Origin: Paenibacillus dendrobii
GTDB taxonomy: Bacteria; Bacillota; Bacilli; Paenibacillales; Paenibacillaceae
NCBI RefSeq assembly: GCF_009807035.1
Contig: NZ_WUBI01000001.1
Location: 1,240,001 to 1,304,000 of the forward strand
Length of the DNA stretch: 64,000 nt
Reading direction: 5' to 3'
Position numbers and translations under genes: made by a program
The notes under the pieces: generated by a model
Database searches by the model: none
What the model was told of the DNA's origin: nothing
The model's input: only the letters and a program-made list of their open reading frames with translations
Shown: piece after piece, positions 18,472 to 27,406 of the stretch
Layout: each line of letters opens with the position of its first letter
Position numbering within the stretch: the stretch's first letter is position 1

Positions 18472-20112
18472 TTAGTTCGGCATGGAGAGTTTTACGACTT
18501 CTTTTCCCTTCAGTTCCTCATTGACGTACTTCATCGCTGCATCATACCCCGTCTTCTTGATTTGATCGCGCAAATCGTTTAGCACTTTCAATGCAGCATC
18601 ATCCGATTTGGCGAAAATCGCCTGCTTCCACACATCCGTCATTTGGTCCATGGATGGTTTGAGGTTCTCCCAATCCGGTGCTTTGGTGATCACGTCGCTC
18701 GGATTGAAGGCTGAAATGACGCTAATTCCATTCGGACGCAAAATTTTACGCGCATTGTCCATAGCCGCGAGCCGTCCCTGATCTGCCCAGATATCCCCGC
18801 CGCCAACCGAATTAATGCGGTCCTGGCCGGTCATATTTTCAAGGCCGATGGCAATACCTTGATCTCTTTTCACCTTTCCGGTGCTGTCTTCGTAGAATTT
18901 ATCGAACCATTCCTTTTTGGCTACCGGTTTTCCGTCGACTTTTTCCCAATGTACGCCTTCCACTCCGTAATGTACGAGCATGAATCCTTCATCCGATGCC
19001 AGGAAATCGAGCAGCTTGAGCGCAGCGTCAACATCCTTGCATTTTTTCGTAATCACCGTGACGTTATTGCCCTGGATAGACAAATCTACTGGCCGGTTCG
19101 CTTCAGCCCCTGCTCTTTCCAGCGGTCCGACCGGAACATAATCCGAGCCCGGATGCGCTTTCACGTAATCCTTGGATGCGTCGAGAATGGCAGGGTAATG
19201 TGCCGCCAAAACCGCGATGCGTCCCTGTTTGATTTTCTCATTTGCAATCGGGTCGGTCTGAGTGAATACTTCCGGATCAAGCAGACCTTCAGCAATCAGC
19301 TTCCGGTAGTACAAGGTATAATCCTCATAGGCTTTGGTGAAGAACACGTTCTCAAGACTTCCGTCTCCCTTATCTACATAGCTGGTACCATAGAAAAGCG
19401 TGTTCCCGATACCGACAGCCCATCCATCATGGAAGCCGCCCAGCGGCATCACAGGCATCCCATTTTCGGACAGATTCGCATCTTTGATTTTTTTGAGGAA
19501 CTGATATAAATCCTCTTTGGTTTTTACCGACTGCGGATCAACGCCGACTTTCTCAGCAACATCCTTCCGTACATAGAAGCCATAGAGCCAGTCATTGACG
19601 TCATCCCCAGTTGCCGGCTGGTTTTGATACATCATATATTTTTTGCCGTCTATACCTCCGATGGCTTTCTCATAGAGTGCAGGAGGAACATTTTCTTTGG
19701 CAATTGCCTTGGCGAGATTCGGATACTTATCGATTTTGTCGGTCAGGTCCACCAGCTGCCCTTCCTTGGCTGCCTTGATGATGCCGTCCAGCTCTCCGCC
19801 CCATGCAGGTCCGGTGTAGATGTCAGGCAGATCCTGTGTCGCGAATATCGTATTGACCTTCTCAACCTCGCTGCCTTTCGTATAGTCGATCTTGATTTTA
19901 ATCCCCGTCTTCTCTTCGATCGCCTGCGTGACTGGTGTTGTGTCGCTATCCGGGCCGGATGAGCCGTTCCAGTTGTTCAGAATGGTCAACGTGCTTCCCT
20001 TTCCGCCAGAAGCATCGTCGCCACCGCCTCCACCACCACAGCCGTACAACAGCCCGGTCAACATCATGACCCCCATCAGCGTGCAGGCCGCCTTCAAACG
20101 TAACTTAGCCAT
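18472..20112 (-). CDS. Extracellular solute-binding lipoprotein (LipO-like)
   Basis: A 546-residue binding protein of the carbohydrate uptake 1 family. The signal peptide ends at MLTGLLYGCG, giving a lipid-anchored protein, followed by a Gly-rich linker (GGGGGGDDASGGKGS). Internal blocks such as GIKIKIDYTKGSEVEKVN and PVMPLGGFHDGW fit the large LipO-type proteins of Paenibacillus. GGGGAGGG precedes the ATG at 20112. It pairs with two permeases upstream; the ATPase is not in this cluster, as is common because MsmX-type ATPases are shared. Confidence 0.9.
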   Translation of the reverse strand: MAKLRLKAACTLMGVMMLTGLLYGCGGGGGGDDASGGKGSTLTILNNWNGSSGPDSDTTPVTQAIEEKTGIKIKIDYTKGSEVEKVNTIFATQDLPDIYTGPAWGGELDGIIKAAKEGQLVDLTDKIDKYPNLAKAIAKENVPPALYEKAIGGIDGKKYMMYQNQPATGDDVNDWLYGFYVRKDVAEKVGVDPQSVKTKEDLYQFLKKIKDANLSENGMPVMPLGGFHDGWAVGIGNTLFYGTSYVDKGDGSLENVFFTKAYEDYTLYYRKLIAEGLLDPEVFTQTDPIANEKIKQGRIAVLAAHYPAILDASKDYVKAHPGSDYVPVGPLERAGAEANRPVDLSIQGNNVTVITKKCKDVDAALKLLDFLASDEGFMLVHYGVEGVHWEKVDGKPVAKKEWFDKFYEDSTGKVKRDQGIAIGLENMTGQDRINSVGGGDIWADQGRLAAMDNARKILRPNGISVISAFNPSDVITKAPDWENLKPSMDQMTDVWKQAIFAKSDDAALKVLNDLRDQIKKTGYDAAMKYVNEELKGKEVVKLSMPN

Positions 20113-20169
20113 ATGAACCCTCCCCAAAATTGAATGATATGATCCAGTTCCTTGCGGAACCTGTATCCA

Positions 20170-21066
20170 TTAGCCTTTGACCGATCCAATCATGACGCCT
20201 TTGACGAAATATTTTTGCAGGAACGGATATACGCATAGAATCGGGAAAACGGTGATCACCAGCAGAGCCATCCGAAGTGATTCCGGCGTTGCTCCCGCCA
20301 TGTTCACATTCACGGTTTGGCCACCCTGCTGTGCCGCTCTCTGCATCGAGGAAGACAGCGCCTCGGCTTCGGTCAACATCTGCTGCAGAAGCGTTTGAAC
20401 CGGAATGAGGTTTTTGTTCGAGACGTAATAAGTGCCTGTGAACCAGTCATTCCAATGCGCGACTCCGATGAAGAGCGAAATGGTCGCAATGACCGGACCG
20501 GATAGAGGCAGAATAATCCGCAGGAAAATTTGAAAATCATTGAGGCCGTCAATGCGGGCCGATTCCTCGATCTCCTCCGGTATTCCTTGCAAAAACGTAC
20601 GGATGATGACGATATGCATGAAGTTGAACAGCATCGGGATCACGTACACCCAGAAGGAGTTGATCAGGTGAAGCTTTTGCAGCGTGATGAAGTATGGGAT
20701 GAATCCAGCGCTGAATATAGTCGGCAAAAAAATATAAAAGGTAAAAAACGTGCGGCCCGGCAGCGTTTTCTTCGAGAGCGCGTAAGCCATCAGCGTGCAC
20801 AGCAGTACATGCAGCGTAGTACCGATGACCGTTCTCAAGATGGTAATTTTGTATGCCTGCCAAATTTGCTTGTTGTCGAAGACTTGCACGTAATTTTCCA
20901 ATGTCAGCTTGCGCGGAAAGAAGTACAATGCGCCCAGCATGGAATCCTTCCCATCATTGAGGGAGTAAACCAGAATGTAGATGAACGGATAAATCATTAA
21001 GAAGCCAAACAGGGTTAACAGAATGTAATTCAAAAGATTGAATACGGAAAACGTATGGGTTTTCAT
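20170..21066 (-). CDS. Carbohydrate ABC permease (YtcP/LplC-like)
   Basis: A 298-residue MalG-type permease with about six membrane helices. The EAA loop, EIEESARIDGLNDFQIFLRIILP, lies near residue 190; it contacts the ATPase. The start follows GGGAGG. It is second in the operon, after the LplB-like permease, and the two form the membrane channel for the sugar captured by the lipoprotein. Confidence 0.9.
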   Translation of the reverse strand: MKTHTFSVFNLLNYILLTLFGFLMIYPFIYILVYSLNDGKDSMLGALYFFPRKLTLENYVQVFDNKQIWQAYKITILRTVIGTTLHVLLCTLMAYALSKKTLPGRTFFTFYIFLPTIFSAGFIPYFITLQKLHLINSFWVYVIPMLFNFMHIVIIRTFLQGIPEEIEESARIDGLNDFQIFLRIILPLSGPVIATISLFIGVAHWNDWFTGTYYVSNKNLIPVQTLLQQMLTEAEALSSSMQRAAQQGGQTVNVNMAGATPESLRMALLVITVFPILCVYPFLQKYFVKGVMIGSVKG

Positions 21067-21078
21067 ACCATTCCTCCC

Positions 21079-21990
21079 TTAGAACAGTGATACATCGCTG
21101 ACTTTCCGGGCGATCCAGTTGACGGTGACGATCAATATTAATGCGATCACGCTCTGGAACAGCCCTACCGCTGCTGCGTAACTGAGCCTTCCTTGCTGAA
21201 TTCCGGAGGTAATGACATGAACGTCCAGCACACTGCCGATATTGGCGGTAGCCGGTCCATTCAGCAGGAGCAGCTGCTCGAAGCCCGCGCTCATAAGACT
21301 CCCCGTCGCGAGAATGAATAGGATAACCGCAATATTGCGGATACCGGGAAGCGTCACATGCCAGATCTGCCTAAAGCGGCTTGCCCCGTCGATTTTGGCG
21401 GCTTCATACAGCTGCTGATCAATGCCGGCAATCGCTGCCATATAGATAATGGAGTTCCATCCGATGTTCTTCCAAATGTCGGAGCCCAGAACCAGGGGAT
21501 AAAACCAGGTCGTGTTGTACATGAATTGGACAGGCTCTGCGCCAAATGAGGACAGCAAGTCATTCAGTGGTCCCCCATACATGGACAGAAGGCGCTGCAT
21601 CAGCGTTACGACCACGATCCATGACACGAAGTAAGGAAGATAGGATAAGGTTTGGATCGTTTTTTTGAATTTCACATTGCGGATTTCGTTGAGGAGAATA
21701 GCCAGGATGATCGGCATGGGAAAACCGATAAGAAGTTTCATCAAACTGATGAGAATGGTGTTTCTGATAATCGCTGAAGATTGGTAGTAATCAAAAAACT
21801 GGTGAAAATACTTAAGTCCCGCCCACGGACTGCCGGTAAAGCCGCCAACAAACGTAAAATCACGGAATGCAACCTGTAGTCCGTATAGAGGAACATAGGA
21901 AAAGATGAAAAACCAAGCGATCCCCGGCAGCAAAAACAGATAGAACAGCTTGTGGCGCCATACTCTTCTCCAGAGTAAGGATGATTTCAT
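21079..21990 (-). CDS. Carbohydrate ABC permease (LplB-like)
   Basis: A 303-residue permease with about six helices. The EAA loop, QLYEAAKIDGASRFRQIWH, lies near residue 205. Start chosen at the ATG preceded by GAGGTGAG; an in-frame GTG at 21999 is part of that binding site. First gene of the sugar cluster, preceded by a cre box and about 400 bp of regulatory DNA. Confidence 0.9.
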   Translation of the reverse strand: MKSSLLWRRVWRHKLFYLFLLPGIAWFFIFSYVPLYGLQVAFRDFTFVGGFTGSPWAGLKYFHQFFDYYQSSAIIRNTILISLMKLLIGFPMPIILAILLNEIRNVKFKKTIQTLSYLPYFVSWIVVVTLMQRLLSMYGGPLNDLLSSFGAEPVQFMYNTTWFYPLVLGSDIWKNIGWNSIIYMAAIAGIDQQLYEAAKIDGASRFRQIWHVTLPGIRNIAVILFILATGSLMSAGFEQLLLLNGPATANIGSVLDVHVITSGIQQGRLSYAAAVGLFQSVIALILIVTVNWIARKVSDVSLF

Positions 21991-22033
21991 GAACCTCACC
22001 TCTCTTCTTGATGGTTGATGAACCAGCCATTAT

Positions 22034-22047
22034 TGTAAGCGTTTGCA
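22034..22047 (-). promoter_or_regulatory. cre (CcpA) box upstream of the sugar ABC operon
   Basis: TGTAAGCGTTTGCA fits the consensus TGWAANCGNTNWCA except for G in place of W at position 12. It lies about 44 bp before the LplB-like start, which suggests glucose repression of this transporter. Confidence 0.7.
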
Positions 22048-22159
22048 ATTTGTTTATTTGTTTGATTCTTAGTTGTGTCATTCCCCCTTAACGCTATTTT
22101 CTATAAAATGCAGAAGTTCTCGGCCGGGAAGCCGAATTTCACGATCCGCAAGGAAAGCA

Positions 22160-22178
22160 ACAGATGCTAATCATCTGT
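22160..22178. repeat. Small hairpin in the lplB leader
   Basis: ACAGATG and CATCTGT form a perfect 7-bp stem with a 5-nt loop; a short T run follows on the plus strand only. Its role is unclear. Confidence 0.4.
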
Positions 22179-22215
22179 GGTTTTTCTTACAGACTTTGGA
22201 ATTATAATATATTAT

Positions 22216-22235
22216 ATATTGAATATATTCAATAT
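22216..22235. promoter_or_regulatory. Perfect 20-bp AT palindrome, candidate operator
   Basis: ATATTGAATATATTCAATAT is its own reverse complement. It lies in the 400-bp gap between the sugar operon and the GntR/LacI-type regulator gene, and is a reasonable operator for that regulator. The rest of the gap shows only the cre box, the small hairpin and the terminator listed separately. Confidence 0.5.
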
Positions 22236-22341
22236 GTTATTAAGAAAAATTTACCGATCCTGTGGAAAATAGTTATTTTGGCGTGGATTCGGGCGGATAA
22301 AAAACGACTGTTGAAGGACATTTTCTTCCTCATCTGAAAAC

Positions 22342-22374
22342 AAAAAAATCCTTTCCCGAGGGAAAGGATTTTTG
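22342..22374. terminator. Terminator of the GntR-type regulator gene
   Basis: AAAAATCCTTTCCC and GGGAAAGGATTTTT form a strong stem with T runs on both strands. Confidence 0.85.
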
Positions 22375-22392
22375 GGAAATCCAACTCAACGT

Positions 22393-23550
22393 TCAAACAG
22401 CTGACGAAGGCTTGCCTGTTGTTTGCCCCTGCACCAGTTCGGGCTTTAACAGGATTTTGCTGTAGCTTCTTTCACCTTCATCTGTTCCGGTCTGGATGAT
22501 CTCCAGCATCGTAGTTGCCGCCTTGCATCCTATCTCATATTCAAACTGCTTGATGTGCGTAAAAATACTGAAGCCATCCACTACAGAAGTCGGTTCATCA
22601 AAGCTGATGATAGATAAATCACCCGGTATGCGGAGTCCAGCCTTAATGGCGAGTTGATACATTTGTACTCCGAGTCTCCCATTCAAGGTAATATAAGCTG
22701 TCGCCAACTTGTTCTTCATATACCTGAATAAGGGATGATTCTCGGTATCGTCCAAGCTATCGATCTGGAAATCCGTAATGATGTGAGCCGGATTAATCAT
22801 CGCTCCCTTGTATTTCAGCGCCTGGATATATCCTTCGATCCGTTCTTGAACCGTGACGGTTTGGATCGGGGAATCCGAGCAAATCGCAATTTGACGGTGC
22901 CCTAGCTCCCATAAATAATCCACGGCTAACTGAGCGCCCAATTTGCCGTCTGCAGCAATATAATCGGTCTCTACTCCAGGCAAAAAACGGTCCATCAGCA
23001 CAAAAGGATACCCGGAAAACTTCATACTTAGGATCTCTTCATTGTAATGCTCTTCATCAACCGGAAAAATCAATATCCCCTCTGCACCGATTGCTTTGAG
23101 GGTCTTCAGCGCTTCCTTCTCCTTCTCGACATCCCCTTCCGACATCAGAATAATCACGCGATATCCATGACTACCCAGAGTCCTTTGTACCCCATTAATG
23201 AGCCGAATGGCGAAATAATCCAAAATGGAAGGAATGACAAGTCCAACCAGGTTCGCTGACTGCTTTGCTGTAAGAACAGTGTTCTGCGCGGACACAGATT
23301 CCGCCCCTTGAATGACCTGATTCTTCTTGTTCCCGACAAAGCTTCCTTTGCCCGGAACCCTGTCGATGATATGCTCGTCGGCAAGACCGGAGAGCGCTTT
23401 GACCACCGTGATTTTACTGACTTTAAACTGATCCATCAGTTCTTTTTCCGTAGGAATCCGGTCTCCGGGCTGAAGACCGCTAGTGCGAATTTGTTCGAGT
23501 ATGTATTGCTGGATTTTCTGATACAGGGGCACCCGAGTATTCATATTCAT
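22393..23550 (-). CDS. GntR-LacI hybrid regulator (AraR-like)
   Basis: A 385-residue two-domain regulator. Residues about 8-75 are a GntR winged helix (PLYQKIQQYILEQIRTSGLQ then PTEKELMDQFKVSKITVVKAL). From about residue 95 a LacI/periplasmic-binding-protein-like effector domain follows (IRLINGVQRTLGSHGYRVII; AVDYLWELGHRQIAICSD). This is the AraR-type domain order, used for sugar-responsive repression. GGTG spaced 7 nt selects the ATG at 23550. It lies just upstream of the sugar ABC cluster in the same direction, with a terminator between, and probably controls that cluster. Confidence 0.88.
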   Translation of the reverse strand: MNMNTRVPLYQKIQQYILEQIRTSGLQPGDRIPTEKELMDQFKVSKITVVKALSGLADEHIIDRVPGKGSFVGNKKNQVIQGAESVSAQNTVLTAKQSANLVGLVIPSILDYFAIRLINGVQRTLGSHGYRVIILMSEGDVEKEKEALKTLKAIGAEGILIFPVDEEHYNEEILSMKFSGYPFVLMDRFLPGVETDYIAADGKLGAQLAVDYLWELGHRQIAICSDSPIQTVTVQERIEGYIQALKYKGAMINPAHIITDFQIDSLDDTENHPLFRYMKNKLATAYITLNGRLGVQMYQLAIKAGLRIPGDLSIISFDEPTSVVDGFSIFTHIKQFEYEIGCKAATTMLEIIQTGTDEGERSYSKILLKPELVQGQTTGKPSSAV

Positions 23551-23743
23551 CAAGTTTCACCATACTTTATATATATTTGCTATATACATTTTAAACCATT
23601 ATGAATGACATCGGACAAAAAGTTGATTATTTTTACGGTTTAAAGCTAATTTTTTTTACTTGAGCAGTCGTTTTATTTATCAGTTCATTACGCGCTATTG
23701 AGTATTTTGGTGCGTATATCACCACCTCAGAGAATGCTTAAAA

Positions 23744-23766
23744 TCCCGCAGATTCCTCTGCGGGCA
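23744..23766 (-). terminator. Terminator of the PCYCGC lipoprotein gene
   Basis: CCCGCAG and CTGCGGG form a GC-rich stem; on the minus strand it runs into GATTTTAAG. Confidence 0.7.
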
Positions 23767-23797
23767 TGTTTTCGTTCCTTAGTTCATAACGATTCAA

Positions 23798-24307
23798 CTA
23801 CAATACTTCGGGGGTTGGTGTCGGATTCGCATATTCACCCGTAGAGTACGTTTTATCAATAATCGTACGGATTTCTTTAACAGATTTCCCCTGTTTGCTA
23901 AGTTCTGACACGGTCATTGCGGTTTCTACGCATACGCCGCAGCGGGTGCCATGATCATCCCATACCACGCTTCCGTCGGCATTCTCTTCTTTAATAAAAC
24001 AGTTGAGGTTGCTCTTATGCCCCGCACTTTCGCCGCATCCGCAATAACAAGGAATGGAACCCAAGATATCCTTCACGCTTGCTGCCGTCGTATAGGCCGT
24101 CTTCAAAGACGGGTCCAGCGAATCCAGAAAAACCGGAAGCTTGTCCATTCCCATCGTCATTTCCTGCACATCCCCATTCGCAGCCACCTGCTGATGGGAA
24201 TCCTGATGACTAGCGGAAGTGTTGTCCTCCTTGGCTCCGCAGCCGGCAAGCAGCATGCTTGAAAGGATAACTCCAAGTACTGTAATACGTGTCTTTTTGC
24301 CCAACAT
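23798..24307 (-). CDS. PCYCGC-motif lipoprotein, probable metal-binding
   Basis: A 169-residue lipoprotein with lipobox MLLAGC. The mature part has the diagnostic motif IPCYCGCGESAGHKS near residue 92, then further cysteines (NLNCFI, TRCGVC). These match the PCYCGC family, whose Cys and His residues look suited to bind copper or another thiophilic metal; that binding is inference. Its N-terminal linker is rich in His, Gln and Met. AAGGAGAG sets the start at the second of two adjacent ATGs. It is isolated by terminators, and an upstream GC-rich dyad may control it. Confidence 0.85.
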   Translation of the reverse strand: MLGKKTRITVLGVILSSMLLAGCGAKEDNTSASHQDSHQQVAANGDVQEMTMGMDKLPVFLDSLDPSLKTAYTTAASVKDILGSIPCYCGCGESAGHKSNLNCFIKEENADGSVVWDDHGTRCGVCVETAMTVSELSKQGKSVKEIRTIIDKTYSTGEYANPTPTPEVL

Positions 24308-24344
24308 CATCTCTCCTTCTCAATGAATCCCTCAATAAAAAAAG

Positions 24345-24363
24345 TATACCACGGGACCGTATA
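24345..24363 (-). promoter_or_regulatory. GC-rich dyad in the PCYCGC gene promoter
   Basis: ATACC-N7-GGTAT-like dyad (TATACCACGGGACCGTATA) abutting a TATACT box (24342-24347) on the minus strand. It resembles metal-regulator operators of the CsoR or MerR kind, without an exact match. Confidence 0.3.
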
Positions 24364-24528
24364 TTTTAAATCAATTGTGGCCATACCAAACGAATACACT
24401 TTCCCCTAATGCTGCATCTAACGCGTTTCCTCGATTTTCTTAACTGTAATCATTCCGTTTAAGAGGTTCTTTTGCTATAATTGGGATAATCAGCTTGAAC
24501 ACGGAACCAATAGAAAGGTGATTAATCC

Positions 24529-24900
24529 ATGGAACAGTCCATCAATCCGATTGAAGAATGCGATGTAACCTGCATGGGTTCAGAAACTGAACTAAGCAAA
24601 ATAAAAGAAGGACTGATCGGCGATCAAGCCGCCACGCAGGTAGCCGACTGGTTTAAGGCTTTCAGCGACCCGACGCGAGTCAAACTGATTGATGCCCTAC
24701 TGCAAAGAGAGCTATGCGTTCATGATTTGACCATTCTGCTTGGCATGGGACAGTCCGCGATATCCCACCAGCTGCGGTATTTGCGGAATTTAAGGATTGT
24801 TAAACGCCGCAAGGAAGGCAAAACAGTCTTTTATTCGCTTGACGATACACATATTGAACAAATATTCGTTCAAACGCTGCAGCACACCCAGCATGGGTGA
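24529..24900 (+). CDS. ArsR/SmtB-family metal-responsive repressor
   Basis: A 123-residue winged-helix repressor. KAFSDPTRVKLIDALLQREL leads to the recognition helix ELCVHDLTILLGMGQSAISHQLRYL (read as two pieces). ELCVHDL matches the alpha-3 metal-site motif of cadmium/zinc sensors, and more Cys occur in the N-terminus (EECDVTC). C-terminal histidines (THIEQIF, LQHTQHG) are also typical of metal binding. AAAGGTG precedes the ATG. The gene stands alone between copper-related genes; the P-type ATPase at 29,782 has an operator that could be its target, although it is 5 kb away. Confidence 0.88.
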   Translation: MEQSINPIEECDVTCMGSETELSKIKEGLIGDQAATQVADWFKAFSDPTRVKLIDALLQRELCVHDLTILLGMGQSAISHQLRYLRNLRIVKRRKEGKTVFYSLDDTHIEQIFVQTLQHTQHG

Positions 24901-25135
24901 CATGAAGAAGAGCTGTTCCGAAGGTCTATGCGACTTGGGGGACAGCCTTTTTTTATTGGCGCTCTCATTATAGCGGGTAATTGTGTAGAAATTGTATGAC
25001 GTACTTGAACTTTTAACCTTATTCTTCACCATTTATGCTCATACTTCACAAATTCCACACAAATCCGGTTTAATACAATGTTGACCTGGTATGAGTCAAA
25101 ACCAAAATCATTTCAAACGAGAGGAGTTTTTGAAC

Positions 25136-25477
25136 ATGGCTATGACGATGACGAACGAGCAAATCCAAAGCTGCATAGAGGAATGCATGAGCTGCATGCT
25201 AGCATGTAACAACTGTTATGTGGCTTGCCTGAAGGAAGAGGATCTGAACATGATGCGGGAATGTATTCGCCTAGACCGTGAATGCGCCGACATCTGCGGC
25301 TTCGCCGCCCAAGCGATGTCCACGGGCAGCCAATACATGAAGGAGATCTGCCAAATTTGTGCGGAAACCTGTGATCTGTGCGCAACGGAATGCGAAAAGC
25401 ATCATCATGATCACTGTCAGCGCTGCGCCGCGGCTTGCTCGGCCTGCGCAAAAGCTTGCCGTGCCATGATTGCCTAA
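25136..25477 (+). CDS. Four-helix Cys-rich copper-storage protein (Csp/DUF326-like)
   Basis: A 113-residue protein with about 19 cysteines in CxxxC-type spacing along four helices (CIEECMSCMLACNNC; CIRLDRECADIC; CQICAETCDLCATEC; CQRCAAACSACAKAC). Members of this family store many Cu(I) ions in the helix-bundle core. There is no signal peptide, so it is the cytosolic type. AGAGGAG 9 nt before the ATG at 25136 selects the start, not the upstream ATG at 25091. It sits between an ArsR-type sensor and a multicopper oxidase. A bidirectional hairpin follows. Confidence 0.9.
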   Translation: MAMTMTNEQIQSCIEECMSCMLACNNCYVACLKEEDLNMMRECIRLDRECADICGFAAQAMSTGSQYMKEICQICAETCDLCATECEKHHHDHCQRCAAACSACAKACRAMIA

Positions 25478-25499
25478 ACGCGGGGATATAATCACGATA

Positions 25500-25531
25500 A
25501 GCAGTCTTCCTGTTCGGGAAGGCTGCTTATT
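25500..25531. terminator. Bidirectional terminator
   Basis: AAGCAGTCTTCC pairs with GGGAAGGCTGCTT, between the copper-storage gene and the multicopper oxidase gene. Confidence 0.75.
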
Positions 25532-25544
25532 TTCATATGGTTGT

Positions 25545-27212
25545 TTATTCCGGAATATTACCGACGTTGGGATCCGGTTTGAACGTATTGTTGAAATCCG
25601 TATATTTCAACTCCGTAACCATGCCTGCTGCCGCATGATGGAGATCATGACAATGGAACATCCAATCCCCGGGATTATTGGCTTCAAAAGCCACCACGTA
25701 CTCTTCACCAGGCTTTACATTAAGCGTATCCTTGAATTCAGGTGATCCTGTTAGAGGCTGGCCATTTTTGCTTAGAACCTGAAACGTATGTCCATGCAAG
25801 TGCATCGGATGGTCTTCATTCGGTGACGTATTGACGAAATGGACCTTTACTTTGTCACCTGTCTTCACCTTAACCGGATCGGTGTCTGGATAAACTTTTC
25901 CATTAATGGTATACACCATCTGCCCATTCCGGTGGCCCGTCCCAAGCTCCATCGTGTAATCCAGTTGATATCGCTCGCTAATCGAAAATTTCCCCTTTGA
26001 AGCTTTGCCATATGCAGTCATGTCTACCGTATCCAGCTCCTGCTTGGAGTCATCTACCAATTGCCGATGATCTGATTTAGTCGCATTTTCATATTGAATG
26101 CCGATTCTCATATTCTTAGCGGCTTTCTGGTTACTGTGCTCATCAAGCAACCATGTCCCTGAACGATTTGCCTCAAACTCAATGTCGTACCGCTCACCTG
26201 GTGCAACGGCAAGAAGTTTGTCTTCTATCCACTCCGGATCGGACACCCGGTTGCCATCGGTCGCTACAATGCGGTAACGATGCCCTTGGAGATGCAGGGA
26301 ATGGCTGATATAACCGGCATTAATCAGACGAAGCCTGACGATATCGCCCTCTTTCACCATTAACGGCTGGGATGCCGGATAAGTCAAGCCATTGATTGTG
26401 TATAAATCATACATGCTCATATCGTGTCCCATGCTTCCTGCCGTTTCGCCGCTGCTTCCCATGTCCATTCCTGACATGCTCCCATCGTTCATGGACATGC
26501 CCCCCATTTCCATATCCGACATTTCTTCACTATGCTGCTCCGAATCAAGGGTTCCCTGCTTTGCGCCAGAACTTCCGCCGTCATTCAACCCTTCCATTGG
26601 CATCCCGCTGCTCATCCACTCATCCAGCATCAATGTATAATCCTTGTCCACGACATCCTCATTGCTTTCCACGACAAATGATCCGTACAGTCCCCGATCG
26701 ACATGATTCACGCTGTCTTGATGCGAATGATACCAATAGGTACCGGGTACGGTTGCCTTAAATGTGTATGTGAAGCTTTTTCCTGGTGCAATAGCGTTTT
26801 GGCTGACTCCTGGTATGCCATCCATGCCGAACGGAACCGGATATCCATGCATATGCAGTGAAACGGGTACCTTCAGCGAGTTTTTCACTGTAATCTGGAC
26901 CGTTTCTCCCTGCTTTACCCTGATCTGCGGCCCGGGTACGGAATTGTTGAACGTCCAAACCGGCAGTTTTTTACCCTCGCCGACATCCAGGACACTTTCC
27001 TCTGCCACGAGCATAGCGTTTTCCCCATCGAGCAGACCCGTCTTGTCCGTTCCAAGAGATGTCCGTGTTATTCCTGCACCTGCAACAGCCGTCTCAGATG
27101 TATGTGAACCATGCTTTTCCGCCTGCTCGTTATTTGAACAGCCAGCAAGCAACAAAGACATGACGAATCCCCCGACAAAAAAAGTCGATTTGATCCTTTT
27201 CATCGTTTCCAC
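25545..27212 (-). CDS. Multicopper oxidase lipoprotein with Met-rich insert
   Basis: About 555 residues, exported (lipobox SLLLAGC). The copper ligands are all visible: HMHGYPV near residue 120, YWYHSHQDS near 160, MHLHGHTF near 490 and the type 1 site HCHDLHHAAAGM near 545. A methionine-rich insert (EEMSDMEMGGMSMNDGSM and more) near residue 240 resembles the copper-binding segments of CopA/PcoA-type oxidases. It probably oxidises Cu(I) outside the cell. GGAGG is spaced 10 nt from the GTG at 27212; ATG at 27203 is the alternative, and both keep the lipobox. Confidence 0.92.
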   Translation of the reverse strand: METMKRIKSTFFVGGFVMSLLLAGCSNNEQAEKHGSHTSETAVAGAGITRTSLGTDKTGLLDGENAMLVAEESVLDVGEGKKLPVWTFNNSVPGPQIRVKQGETVQITVKNSLKVPVSLHMHGYPVPFGMDGIPGVSQNAIAPGKSFTYTFKATVPGTYWYHSHQDSVNHVDRGLYGSFVVESNEDVVDKDYTLMLDEWMSSGMPMEGLNDGGSSGAKQGTLDSEQHSEEMSDMEMGGMSMNDGSMSGMDMGSSGETAGSMGHDMSMYDLYTINGLTYPASQPLMVKEGDIVRLRLINAGYISHSLHLQGHRYRIVATDGNRVSDPEWIEDKLLAVAPGERYDIEFEANRSGTWLLDEHSNQKAAKNMRIGIQYENATKSDHRQLVDDSKQELDTVDMTAYGKASKGKFSISERYQLDYTMELGTGHRNGQMVYTINGKVYPDTDPVKVKTGDKVKVHFVNTSPNEDHPMHLHGHTFQVLSKNGQPLTGSPEFKDTLNVKPGEEYVVAFEANNPGDWMFHCHDLHHAAAGMVTELKYTDFNNTFKPDPNVGNIPE

Positions 27213-27347
27213 CCTGAACATTCCTCCTTCTTCTGCACAGCTCCTACGTAGTATAGCCCGCAGATATGTAGAATGCGTGCGTAGCGGCTTCACATAAACT
27301 ACACAAATTCAGTAGGCAACATGATTTGCGCTGGCGGTCCAAATAAA

Positions 27348-27373
27348 AAAACCGCGCCATAAGCGCGGATTTC
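27348..27373 (-). terminator. Terminator of the nitroreductase gene
   Basis: ACCGCGC and GCGCGG form the stem; on the minus strand a T7 run follows. Confidence 0.75.
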
Positions 27374-27406
27374 TCTGATCTAAGTTATACGGTTCGCACG
27401 GATGCG

